64,000 bases of DNA from Salinisphaera dokdonensis (GTDB taxonomy: Bacteria; Pseudomonadota; Gammaproteobacteria; Nevskiales; Salinisphaeraceae), in NCBI RefSeq assembly GCF_040361215.1, contig NZ_APND01000003.1, positions 550,136 to 614,135 of the forward strand, read 5' to 3'. The position numbers and the translations under genes were made by a program. Shown here piece by piece: positions 43,024-50,886 of this stretch; the stretch's first letter is position 1; every line of letters starts with the position of its first letter. Under the pieces are notes generated by a model. The model had not been told where the DNA came from, did not search any database, and was given only the letters and a program-made list of their open reading frames with translations.

Positions 43024-45165
43024 TCAGGCCGTCAGCATCTGACCGATGCGGCGTAGTTCCGGTAGCGTGTCGATGAGCAGTTTCAACTGCATGGCAATCA
43101 GACGCCGCGTCGGCTCGTCGTCCGCCGGCCAGTCGCCGAGCGCAGTGCGTAGCTCGGCCTCGCGATCGCTGTCCACCGGCATCCGTTCGTTGCGGATCAG
43201 CGCATAGCCCGACTCTTCCAGACTGTCGGCAATATAGTCGACCGCCTGTGCCAGCAGGTTGTTGCCGGTCTGTTCGGCCAGCACCGCGCGATGGGCGCCC
43301 AGGGTCGACAGATGCCCAATGAGCGTCTGGGCACAGGTCAGTACGGCCAGCGCCTCGCGGCTATCTGTTCGCGCGCCGTGCGGGTCCCGCAGGGCGACTG
43401 CCACATGCGTGCTCACGGCGGCGTCGGCGTTGTGCGCGTCGCGGCGCGCGATACGGTAGTCGAGATCGTCACGCTTGCCGCTTCGGTACTGGGCAAAAAT
43501 CGCCCGCAGATAGCGACTGTGGGCCGACAACGTATCCGCCAGCAGCTGATGCAGTTCCCGCTCGCGCCAGTCGGGCAAGACCAGCAGCATGACGGCCGCG
43601 GCTATCGCGCCGCCGATCACGGTATCCACGAGCCGGGGCACGATCAGATCGAAGCCGTTGCCGACCTGATTGAAAGCCAACAGCACGAGCACGCTGATCG
43701 CTGCAGCCGCAATAAGGTATCGCCGAAACCGCGTGGCAAAGAACACCACGCCGGCCGCGACTGTCAGCAACAGCTGGATTTCGGGCGACGGGAACAATCG
43801 CAACAGAGCCCAGCCAATGATCAGCCCTATGGCCGTTCCGCCAACACGCTGGGCGAAGCGCAGACGGGTCGCGCCATAGTTCGGTTGGCAGACCAGCATG
43901 GTGGTCAGCAGAATCCAGTAGCCCTGTTCCGGGTGCACCAGATTGAGCACGATATAGCCGGCGAGCATGGCAAGGCCCAGACGCAGGCCGTGACGAAAGC
44001 GTGCCGAGGCCGGCGTGAGTTGTACGCCGATGCGCCGCCAGCTCTCGGTCAGCGATGCCGGACCCGGGTTCTGCAACACACTATCGGGCCAGGCGTCGGC
44101 GGGCGCCCGCCTTGCCGTGACCTGGTCGGCCAAGACGTGCAGGTTGTCGCGCAGTTCGGTCACCGCATATTCCAGATCATGCGCCGGGGCCGTGGGCGTG
44201 CGCTGTTGATATGCCACGGCCGCCTCGAGATCCTCCAGCGCTTCGTCGACCGGCTCCGAATCGCGGAAGCCGTCGCCGACTCTCAGCGCGCTGCCGCGAG
44301 ACCGGCACGCATTGCCCATGCGGCGCAGCAGGCGTTCACAGCGAAACATGAGATCGCTATGAAAGAACGCCTTGGTGAGCGCCTGATACGGATAATGCGA
44401 CGAACTCGCGCGCTCGTGGATGTCCTGCGCGGCCAGATAGAGACGCAGGTTCTCGTCCATCGCCGAGCGCGAGCGCCGACCTTCCAGCCGATCGATCAGC
44501 GCCAGACGCGTATCGTTAAGCGCCGCAACGACCCGAGCATTGATCTGCGCCAGGGCCATGCGCTTGCCTGCGATATCGGGCTGGCGCACCGGTTCGAACA
44601 ACCGCGCCTTGCCGTCCAGATAATCACCGAGCGCATCGTAGAGCCGCCCCAAGGCGTGGCGTACCGGCCGATGCACGAAGATGGCGTTCCACGATAGCGC
44701 CAGCAGCCCGTACCAGGCGGCACCGGCGACCAGAAGCATCGGCTCGCGCCAGAACGGCGCATCGGGCATGGCGTGCTGATCGACGCCGATCATGGTGTAG
44801 ACCGCCAGCAACAGCGTGGCGTTGGCAATGGTGGCGTAACGGCCGCTGACCGCGCCCATCATCACCAGCACAAAACAGCCTGCGAACAGCGCGAGTCCGA
44901 ACAGCCAGGGCTGCTCGAAAAGCCCTTCCACCGTAAGGGCCGCGAGACTGAAACAGGCCAGCGTGACGATCAGTGCCGTGGTCCGCTTGCGCCAGCTGTC
45001 GTCGGTTTCGGCAATCGCACTGGCGATCACGCCGAGCAATAGCGGGATCAACTCGTGCGGGTTGTCGCGCAGACCGGTGTAGAAGATCACCCCGCTCAGG
45101 GCGACAAGCACACGCAGGCTGTCGGCCAGGCGATCGAGAGCGGCGATATGTTGCAGACGAAACAT
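43024..45165 (-). CDS. YccS/YhfK-like FUSC-family inner membrane protein
   Basis: 713 residues in two copies of a membrane block and a cytoplasmic block, as in YccS and AaeB: six helices near the N-terminus (VLVALSGVIFYTGL, IPLLLGVIASAIAE, LIVTLACFSLAALTV), a soluble part of ~250 residues, a second membrane block (AMLAGYIVLNLVHPEQGYWILLTTMLVCQPNYGATRLR) and a soluble tail. LVCQPNYGATRLRFAQRVGGTAIG is the FUSC signature. These proteins are thought to export aromatic acids or act in envelope stress. The start ATG 45165 lacks a ribosome site; a longer start overlaps the divergent gene region. Confidence 0.87.
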   Translation of the reverse strand: MFRLQHIAALDRLADSLRVLVALSGVIFYTGLRDNPHELIPLLLGVIASAIAETDDSWRKRTTALIVTLACFSLAALTVEGLFEQPWLFGLALFAGCFVLVMMGAVSGRYATIANATLLLAVYTMIGVDQHAMPDAPFWREPMLLVAGAAWYGLLALSWNAIFVHRPVRHALGRLYDALGDYLDGKARLFEPVRQPDIAGKRMALAQINARVVAALNDTRLALIDRLEGRRSRSAMDENLRLYLAAQDIHERASSSHYPYQALTKAFFHSDLMFRCERLLRRMGNACRSRGSALRVGDGFRDSEPVDEALEDLEAAVAYQQRTPTAPAHDLEYAVTELRDNLHVLADQVTARRAPADAWPDSVLQNPGPASLTESWRRIGVQLTPASARFRHGLRLGLAMLAGYIVLNLVHPEQGYWILLTTMLVCQPNYGATRLRFAQRVGGTAIGLIIGWALLRLFPSPEIQLLLTVAAGVVFFATRFRRYLIAAAAISVLVLLAFNQVGNGFDLIVPRLVDTVIGGAIAAAVMLLVLPDWRERELHQLLADTLSAHSRYLRAIFAQYRSGKRDDLDYRIARRDAHNADAAVSTHVAVALRDPHGARTDSREALAVLTCAQTLIGHLSTLGAHRAVLAEQTGNNLLAQAVDYIADSLEESGYALIRNERMPVDSDREAELRTALGDWPADDEPTRRLIAMQLKLLIDTLPELRRIGQMLTA

Positions 45166-45368
45166 GCGCAGCGAGTGACCGAAACCACGGCACCTTCGAC
45201 AAACCAGAACGCTCATCTTACCGATGCATCGAATCGATGGCCGACAGTCGGCCACGCCGGCCCGCGAAGCCTGTCGTCATACGGGAGCGATACGCTATAT
45301 GCCACAGACACGAACGGGTACCCTTGCGCGCTCTGTGCAGCGCGACCATCCATCCACGAGACACGGCT

Positions 45369-46097
45369 TTGCAGATCCTACTTTTCAACCTGGCCGCGCT
45401 GGCGGGCGCCTGTGCGCAGGGGCTGACCGGGTTTGGCTCGGGCACGCTCACCGCGACGCTGCTGGTGATGATGTTCCCGTTCCGGGAGGTGATCCCGGTC
45501 GTGGCCATGGTCGTGCTCGTGCCCAATCTCATGCTCGCCTGGCTGACCCGCCACGAAATGGACTGGCGTCGCGGGCCGATCGCCGCCGTTGGCCTGTCGC
45601 TGGGTATTGCCATCGGCGGCCAGCTGCTCGCGGTACTGCCGCCCGAGCTGCTGCGGCGCGGCCTGGGCGCGGTGATCCTGATCTATGTCGCACTCATGCT
45701 CTGGCGCACGCCCACGCCCGCCGAGGCGCCGGCGCTGTCGCGGCGCGACGATGCGGGCCTGGCCGGCTGCGGCCTCATGGCGGGCGTGATCGTCGGTGCA
45801 GTGGGCGTTTCACCCATTCCCCTGCTGATCTACGTGAGCCTGCGCTATCCCAAGAAGATTGCGCGCGCCGTGCTGACGATGGCCTTTCTGTTCGGCACCA
45901 TCACCCAGAATGTCGTCTATTTTCAGCTGGGCCTGCTCAACGGCGAACTCGCGCTCATGGCGCTGCTCACCGTACCGGGCATCGTCGCCGGAATTCTTGT
46001 CGGGCATCGCATGCACTACAAGATCAATCAGAAGACATTTTCCCGCGCGCTCGCGCTGATCCTGTTATTGCCGGCAATGCGGCTGGTCATCGGCTGA
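45369..46097 (+). CDS. TSUP-family (TauE/SafE) transporter
   Basis: 242 residues with eight predicted membrane helices in two repeats; QGLTGFGSGTLTATLLVMMFP opens the first and GVIVGAVGVSPIPLLIYVSL the second, the positions of conserved glycine-rich loops in TauE/SafE proteins. These export or import sulfonates, sulfite or related organosulfur and C2 anions. The start is a TTG at 45369 giving LQILLFNLAALAGACAQG; the length agrees with family members, but it lacks a good ribosome site. It is divergent from the YccS-like gene. Confidence 0.83.
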   Translation: MQILLFNLAALAGACAQGLTGFGSGTLTATLLVMMFPFREVIPVVAMVVLVPNLMLAWLTRHEMDWRRGPIAAVGLSLGIAIGGQLLAVLPPELLRRGLGAVILIYVALMLWRTPTPAEAPALSRRDDAGLAGCGLMAGVIVGAVGVSPIPLLIYVSLRYPKKIARAVLTMAFLFGTITQNVVYFQLGLLNGELALMALLTVPGIVAGILVGHRMHYKINQKTFSRALALILLLPAMRLVIG

Positions 46098-46530
46098 AAC
46101 GCCACGGTCGCCATCGCCGGGAGACAAGCCGTAGTCTGGCCGTGCAGCGCCTGCGCAGGTACTGGCGCGCTACCGGGCGTTAAATATCAGGGCAGCATCG
46201 ATGTCGCTGGGCTGGCAGAATGCTATGCCGTTGAACGCACGCGGCTTTTGCGTGGCAAGCGCAAAACGCGCGCGTCGGGATTCTTCAGGCTCCCCGGGGC
46301 GGGGCAGCCGGGACCGGCGGTTCGCTCTTGTGAACCGTCTCACCTGACTGTTGTCGGGTGAATAAGCGATGCATTCGACCAAAAGATCCGTATTCTTCCG
46401 CTCCGGATTGCGAGAAAAATTCGTGTATCGTGAATTCGGCGCGCGATAATGGCGGTACACAATAAATCTGCGGTAGCGCCTTGGCGCAGCCGGCGGATTC
46501 GTACGCACGGGCTGCCGATTCGGCCAACCA
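46098..46530. other. 433-bp gap without a recognisable gene
   Basis: Between TSUP and prc I find no ORF with protein-like composition. A GC-rich stem (GGCTCCCC against GGGGCAGCC near 46290-46311) could be a terminator for the TSUP transcript. The 46380-46460 stretch is richer in A/T and probably contains the prc promoter, but I do not see a clear -35/-10 pair. Confidence 0.5.
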
Positions 46531-48651
46531 ATGAGTTCCTTCATGCGCAAGCTTGCACTGTTGTTATTGATCGTTCTGTTCGTCTTCACGCAGACCGGAT
46601 GCGCGGCGGACTCGCCTGCCGATCCCGAGCCGGTGCCCGACGCGGGCGGCGGCACAGCCGAGGGCTATACCCCTCTGGTGCCGGACGATAACCAAGGCGA
46701 GATCGACCGCGAGATCGTCAAGCAGCTGCAGCAGAACCACTACAACAAGGTGAAACTGGACGACGCCTTCTCGGAGAAGTTCTTCAACGCCTATATCGAA
46801 GAACTCGACGGCACCCGCGGCGTGTTCCTGCAGGACGATATCGAGCGCCTGCGCGACAAGTATGTCCACGCGCTGGACGACGAGCTGAAGAAAGGCCAGA
46901 CCCGCGCAGCCTTCGATATCTACAACACCTACCAGAAGCGCCGCATCCAGATCGACCAGTGGGCCCTCGACCGCATCGCGCAGGGCATCGACAGCCTGAA
47001 TATCGAGGACGACGAGAGCTTCGACGTCGACCGCGAGAACGCGCCCTGGCCGGCCAATGCCGAAGAACGCGCGACGCTGTGGACCCAGCAGCTGGAAAAC
47101 CAGGTCATCAATCTCAAGCTCAACGATCTCGACACCGCCGAGATCGAGAAGCGCCTCACCCAGCGCTATTCCAACGAGCTCAAGCAGCTGCGCCAGACCG
47201 AGCCCATGGATGCCTTCTCGGCCTATATGGACGCCTACACGCACAGCTACGACCCGCATACCGACTACTTCTCGCCGCGCCGCTCGGAAGACTTCAACAT
47301 CGACATGAACCTGCAGCTGCAGGGCATCGGTGCCGAACTGCGCAGCAAGAACGGCTATGCCGAGCTGGTACGCCTGATTCCCGGCGGGCCGGCGGCCAAG
47401 TCCGGCAAGCTCAAGCCCACGGATCGCATCATCGCGGTCGGCCAGGATGACGACGGCGAATTCACCGACGTGGTCGGCATGCGGCTGGACGAGACCGTGC
47501 AGCTGATTCGCGGCGAGAAAGGCTCGACCGTGCGCCTGCAGATTTCACCGGCCGACAACAGCCAGACCAAGACGGTCACGCTGGTACGCGACAAGATCGA
47601 GCTCAAGGATCAGGCCGCGCGCAAGCAGATCATCGAACTCGATCGCCAGGGCCAGCAGGTGGACGTCGGTCTGATCACCCTGCCCTCGTTCTATAACGGC
47701 ACCGCCAAGGACGTGAAGAAGCTGGTCGAGGAACTCAAGAAGAACGAGGACCTGGCCGGCATCGTGCTCGACCTGCGCAATAACGGCGGCGGCGCGTTGG
47801 GCGAGGCCATGAAGCTCACCGGCCTGTTCATGAACTCCGTGCCGGCAGTCCAGATTCGCGATGCGGACGGCAACGTACAGGTGCTGGGCGATCGCAACGA
47901 CGGGCCGATCTACGACGGCCCGCTGGCCGTCATGGTCAATCGCCTGTCTGCCTCGGCCTCCGAGATTGTGGCCGGCGCACTGCAGGACTACGGCCGCGCG
48001 ATCGTGCTGGGCGGCCAGACCTTCGGCAAGGGCACCGTGCAGACGCTGATGCCGCTTTCCGAAGGCCAGATCAAGCTCACCCAGGCCAAGTTCTATCGGG
48101 TGAGCGGCGAATCCACCCAGGATCGTGGCGTCACACCGGACATCACCTTCCCGGCCGCTATCGACCCGAGCAAGATCGGCGAAAGCGCACTGCCCAACGC
48201 CCTGCCCTGGGACCGGATCAAGCCCACCACCTTCCCGTACTCGGATGAGATCACCCAGCTCATGGGGACGCTCGAACGCGGTCATCGCATGCGAGTGGAA
48301 GATGATGCCGACTACCAATACCGCGTGAACCGTATCCGCCTGGCCCGTCAACAGACGGAAAAGACGCGGGTATCGCTCAATCTCGAAGAACGGCGCGCCG
48401 AGCAGGCCGCACTCAAGCAGCAGAGCCTCGAACTGGCGAATACGCATCGCGAGGCGACCGGCAAAGAGCCGTTCGAGGACTACAAGGCGTTCGAGGAGAG
48501 TGAGGAAGGCGAAAGCCCGCAAGAGCAGGAGCTCGGCGCGCATCCCGGTGCCGATCCGGACGAGATCGATGCCTACCAGACCGAAAGCGCCCGCGTGCTG
48601 CTCGATCTCGTCGAGGCCTTCATCCGCGAAAAGGAAGCCGGCGCCGCCTAG
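46531..48651 (+). CDS. prc: Tail-specific (carboxy-terminal processing) protease
   Basis: 706 residues with lipoprotein signal ending QTGC at about residue 24, so it is anchored in the periplasm. Layout: an N-terminal helical region, a PDZ domain (~245-330, IGAELRSKNGYAELVRLIPGGPAAKSGKLKP), and the S41 protease core. The catalytic Ser475 is in SASASEIVAGAL and Lys500 in TFGKGTVQ, 25 residues apart as in E. coli Prc. A DUF3340-type C-terminal region follows. It degrades proteins with non-polar C-termini and trims penicillin-binding protein 3. Monocistronic. Confidence 0.93.
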   Translation: MSSFMRKLALLLLIVLFVFTQTGCAADSPADPEPVPDAGGGTAEGYTPLVPDDNQGEIDREIVKQLQQNHYNKVKLDDAFSEKFFNAYIEELDGTRGVFLQDDIERLRDKYVHALDDELKKGQTRAAFDIYNTYQKRRIQIDQWALDRIAQGIDSLNIEDDESFDVDRENAPWPANAEERATLWTQQLENQVINLKLNDLDTAEIEKRLTQRYSNELKQLRQTEPMDAFSAYMDAYTHSYDPHTDYFSPRRSEDFNIDMNLQLQGIGAELRSKNGYAELVRLIPGGPAAKSGKLKPTDRIIAVGQDDDGEFTDVVGMRLDETVQLIRGEKGSTVRLQISPADNSQTKTVTLVRDKIELKDQAARKQIIELDRQGQQVDVGLITLPSFYNGTAKDVKKLVEELKKNEDLAGIVLDLRNNGGGALGEAMKLTGLFMNSVPAVQIRDADGNVQVLGDRNDGPIYDGPLAVMVNRLSASASEIVAGALQDYGRAIVLGGQTFGKGTVQTLMPLSEGQIKLTQAKFYRVSGESTQDRGVTPDITFPAAIDPSKIGESALPNALPWDRIKPTTFPYSDEITQLMGTLERGHRMRVEDDADYQYRVNRIRLARQQTEKTRVSLNLEERRAEQAALKQQSLELANTHREATGKEPFEDYKAFEESEEGESPQEQELGAHPGADPDEIDAYQTESARVLLDLVEAFIREKEAGAA

Positions 48652-48723
48652 CCACCGGCAGATCGTGCGGGGCGGGCACCGTCCTGCCGGCACGACACCC
48701 CGGCGATTTCTTGCCGGACGGTA

Positions 48724-48758
48724 GGCGCCACGCATAACAGCGAGCTATGCGTGGCGCC
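48724..48758. terminator. 13-bp perfect inverted repeat after prc
   Basis: GGCGCCACGCATA (48724-48736) pairs exactly with its inverse at 48746-48758 with a 9-nt loop. No T-run follows, so it may act as a bidirectional or Rho-assisted terminator, or as a protein-binding palindrome. Confidence 0.5.
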
Positions 48759-48826
48759 ATCAATCCCTATTGGACAGGGTGTTTCTTCAGGTCGATAGTG
48801 GTGTTGACCCGCGACACAGCGGGCGG

Positions 48827-48854
48827 CCTCTTCGCGTGTACTCACGTGAAGAGG
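48827..48854. promoter_or_regulatory. 12-bp inverted repeat upstream of gfa
   Basis: CCTCTTCGCGTG (48827-48838) and CACGTGAAGAGG (48843-48854) form a stem with one G-T pair and a 4-nt loop, 44 nt before the gfa ATG. Placed in the leader or promoter of a formaldehyde-response gene, it might be a regulator site or an mRNA hairpin. Which one cannot be told here. Confidence 0.45.
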
Positions 48855-48898
48855 CACACATAACAACAACACCGTGCGAGATTCGGCAGGAGAGGAAC

Positions 48899-49573
48899 AT
48901 GTTCAAGAAGATCATCGACGCGCTTACCGGCAAGAGTCACGACGACACACCGCCCGGCGGTTCGCCGTCGGCCCCGAAAAGCCCGGGCCTGACTTCGGGC
49001 GGCAAGCCGTCCATCCACCCTTCTGTCGACGAGGGCTTCAAGCCCGGCAACGACAGCTTCGGCGGCGGCATACTCACCTGCCATTGCAGCAGTGACCCGG
49101 TAAAAGTGAAGGTCGCAGCCCAGACGGCCCATAATCACGCCTGTGGCTGCAGCAAGTGCTGGAAGCCTGAAGGCGCGCGCTTTGCAGTGATCGCGGTGGT
49201 CTCGCGTGACGCGGTCGGCGTCGAAGCCAACGAGAACAAGCTGGAAATCGTCGACAAGTCGGCCGCGATCCAGCGCCACGCCTGCAAGGCGTGCGGCGTG
49301 CACATGTTCGGGCGGATCGAGGACACGAACCATCCCTTCCACGGACTCGACTTCGTGCATACCGAGCTCTCGGACGAGGCCGGCTGGTCCGAACCGCAGT
49401 TCGCGGCGTTCGTGTCGTCGATCATCGAGACCGGCGAGAACCCGGACAACATGAGCGCCATCCGCGACCGCCTGCGCGAGTTGGGCATGCCGCCGCACGA
49501 CGTGCTCGCGCCCGGACTGATGGACGCCATTTCGACCCACAAAGCCAAGCAGTCCGGCGCCCTGCCGAGCTGA
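48899..49573 (+). CDS. gfa: Glutathione-dependent formaldehyde-activating enzyme (S-(hydroxymethyl)glutathione synthase)
   Basis: 224 residues. The Gfa core begins near residue 40: GGGILTCHCSSDPVKVKV supplies the first zinc cysteines, HACGCSKCWKPEGARF the next, and ACKACGVHMFGRIEDTNHPFHGLDFVHTELSDE the last. Compared with the ~190-residue enzyme of Paracoccus it has about 35 extra N-terminal residues (MFKKIIDALTGKSHDD...). It accelerates the addition of formaldehyde to glutathione so that FrmA-type dehydrogenase can oxidise it; no such gene is visible nearby. GGAGAGGA precedes the ATG. Confidence 0.92.
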   Translation: MFKKIIDALTGKSHDDTPPGGSPSAPKSPGLTSGGKPSIHPSVDEGFKPGNDSFGGGILTCHCSSDPVKVKVAAQTAHNHACGCSKCWKPEGARFAVIAVVSRDAVGVEANENKLEIVDKSAAIQRHACKACGVHMFGRIEDTNHPFHGLDFVHTELSDEAGWSEPQFAAFVSSIIETGENPDNMSAIRDRLRELGMPPHDVLAPGLMDAISTHKAKQSGALPS

Positions 49574-49676
49574 CCGTGAGTTGGCGGCGTTCCGGTCGAT
49601 CCGGAACGCCGGCGCTTGCCGCCGATCGCGGCTGAGGCACAATCGCGGCGTCATTCATATTGATGAAACGCCGCGC

Positions 49677-50507
49677 ATGAGCATCCTGCAGCTGCCCCAC
49701 GCCGAACCGACGACCATCCTCATCGACTGGCACGCCACGCTGGTCGACACCCACGACGCCATGTATCACGCCGTGGACGACGTGTTGCCGCGACTCGACG
49801 ATCTAGGCCTGCTCGACGAACTCCTCGCGCCCGACGAATCCAAGACCATCGAAGACGCGAAGCTGGTCAAATACGTGCGCGACAACCGCGCCCTGCACCC
49901 GCGCATCGTCAGCGAACGCAAGATCTCGCGTACCGATATCTTCGAAGTGCTGTTTGGCGACAATCCTGACGCCAAGCGCCGTGCCCACGGTGCTTTCGAC
50001 GAGTCGTATCGAAAGTACGTCGGCGAAGTCACCCCGCTGGAACCCGACATCCGTGAAAACCTCCAGCGCCTACGCGATCTCGATATCACGCTGGGGCTGA
50101 TATCCAACCGCAACCGCGAGTTCATGAACCACGAACTCGCGATCGTGGACGGCACCGGCTGGCAGGATCTGTTCGACACCATCACCTGTGGCAGCGACGT
50201 GAAACACCGCAAGCCGCATCCGGATCTGCTGCTCAAAGCCCTGGAACAGATCGGCCGCAAACCCGACGAACACATCTGGTATGTCGGCGATTCCACAACC
50301 GACGTGGTCGCGGCCAAGCGTGCCGGCGTGGCCGCGGTGTTCTATAACGGCGCCGGCTGGGATCAGGCCTGGATCGACAAGATATTTCCCGGCACCGTGC
50401 GTCATCCCCACCAACCGGATGCCGTGGTCGACAGCATCGGCGAGCTGGTCGAGCTCGCCCGCCATATGCTCGCCCAGCATATTCGTGTCGAACGGTCGCA
50501 GGATTAG
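49677..50507 (+). CDS. HAD-superfamily protein with altered motif I
   Basis: 276 residues with a HAD Rossmann core: motif II GLISNRN, motif III region CGSDVKHRKPHPDLLLKAL, and motif IV WYVGDSTTDVVAAKRAG. Motif I reads IDWHATLVDT, so the second Asp of DxDxT is replaced by His. In HAD phosphatases that Asp is the general acid, so catalysis may differ; the nucleophilic Asp and Lys are retained. The HATLVDT string is, as I recall, conserved in this subfamily, so it is not a mutation. The start ATG 49677 is best supported by the adjacent sequence. It precedes the guanidine operon control region. Confidence 0.75.
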   Translation: MSILQLPHAEPTTILIDWHATLVDTHDAMYHAVDDVLPRLDDLGLLDELLAPDESKTIEDAKLVKYVRDNRALHPRIVSERKISRTDIFEVLFGDNPDAKRRAHGAFDESYRKYVGEVTPLEPDIRENLQRLRDLDITLGLISNRNREFMNHELAIVDGTGWQDLFDTITCGSDVKHRKPHPDLLLKALEQIGRKPDEHIWYVGDSTTDVVAAKRAGVAAVFYNGAGWDQAWIDKIFPGTVRHPHQPDAVVDSIGELVELARHMLAQHIRVERSQD

Positions 50508-50514
50508 TGCGGCC

Positions 50515-50544
50515 TGCACGTTCACAGTGCACCCTGACGGTGCA
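50515..50544 (+). promoter_or_regulatory. Two overlapping NtrC-type enhancer sites of the guanidine operon
   Basis: Two 17-bp dyads share four bases: TGCACGTTCACAGTGCA (50515-50531) and TGCACCCTGACGGTGCA (50528-50544). The second matches the NtrC consensus TGCACY-N5-RGTGCA completely. They lie about 110-140 bp upstream of the predicted start site, the usual distance for NtrC enhancers. Confidence 0.8.
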
Positions 50545-50629
50545 TCCGCACACAACGGCCATCCAGGAACATCAGCCTGGAAAAGGCCAGACCCGGCCAA
50601 GCCCTTGATTACCAGCGTGCAAAACCAAC

Positions 50630-50645
50630 TGGCAGGGTTCCTGCA
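50630..50645 (+). promoter_or_regulatory. Sigma-54 (-24/-12) promoter of the guanidine operon
   Basis: TGGCAGGGTTCCTGCA matches TGGCACG-N4-TTGCW at all but two fixed positions, with invariant GG (50631-50632) and GC (50643-50644) 10 nt apart. Start of transcription would be near 50656, which places the riboswitch from +60 in the leader. Confidence 0.78.
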
Positions 50646-50716
50646 TTAGCCAGGGCGAAGGAAGTACAAACGGGTACCGGCAGCGCACGCTGTCGCAAAC
50701 AACCAGGTTTCCAATG

Positions 50717-50825
50717 GAGCGCTAGGGTTCCGGTTGCTCAAGAACGCAACGACTGGACCGAGAGCACTCGACCTGCCAACCGGCATGCCGGCGCAGGTTA
50801 CACGGCGGGATAAAAGCCCGGGAGG
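50717..50825 (+). promoter_or_regulatory. Guanidine-I (ykkC) riboswitch aptamer
   Basis: All conserved blocks of the ykkC/guanidine-I class are present and in order: CTAGGGTTCCG (50722-50732), GACTGGACCGAGAGC (near 50751-50765), and ACACGGCGGGATAAAAGCCC then GGGAG at the 3' end (50800-50824). These build the ligand pocket and the P1/P3 stems. The class is an ON switch that binds guanidine. It sits between the sigma-54 promoter and the first gene of the operon, so guanidine is the inducing substrate, not urea. Confidence 0.95.
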
Positions 50826-50858
50826 TCACCGAGCAGCACGCTGCTTGTCGGTACCCCC
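50820..50858 (+). promoter_or_regulatory. Anti-aptamer (terminator-like) hairpin, riboswitch expression platform
   Basis: GGGAGGTCACCGAGCAG pairs with CTGCTTGTCGGTACCCCC across a CACG loop, with small bulges. The 5' arm uses GGGAG, the last conserved aptamer block, so stem and aptamer exclude each other. The T-run after it is weak (GTGTCTTTAAG). Ligand binding would stabilise the aptamer and prevent the hairpin. The GGAGG ribosome site at 50878-50882 is not part of this stem. Confidence 0.6.
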
Positions 50859-50886
50859 GTGTCTTTAAGTCGAAACCGGAGGCCTC

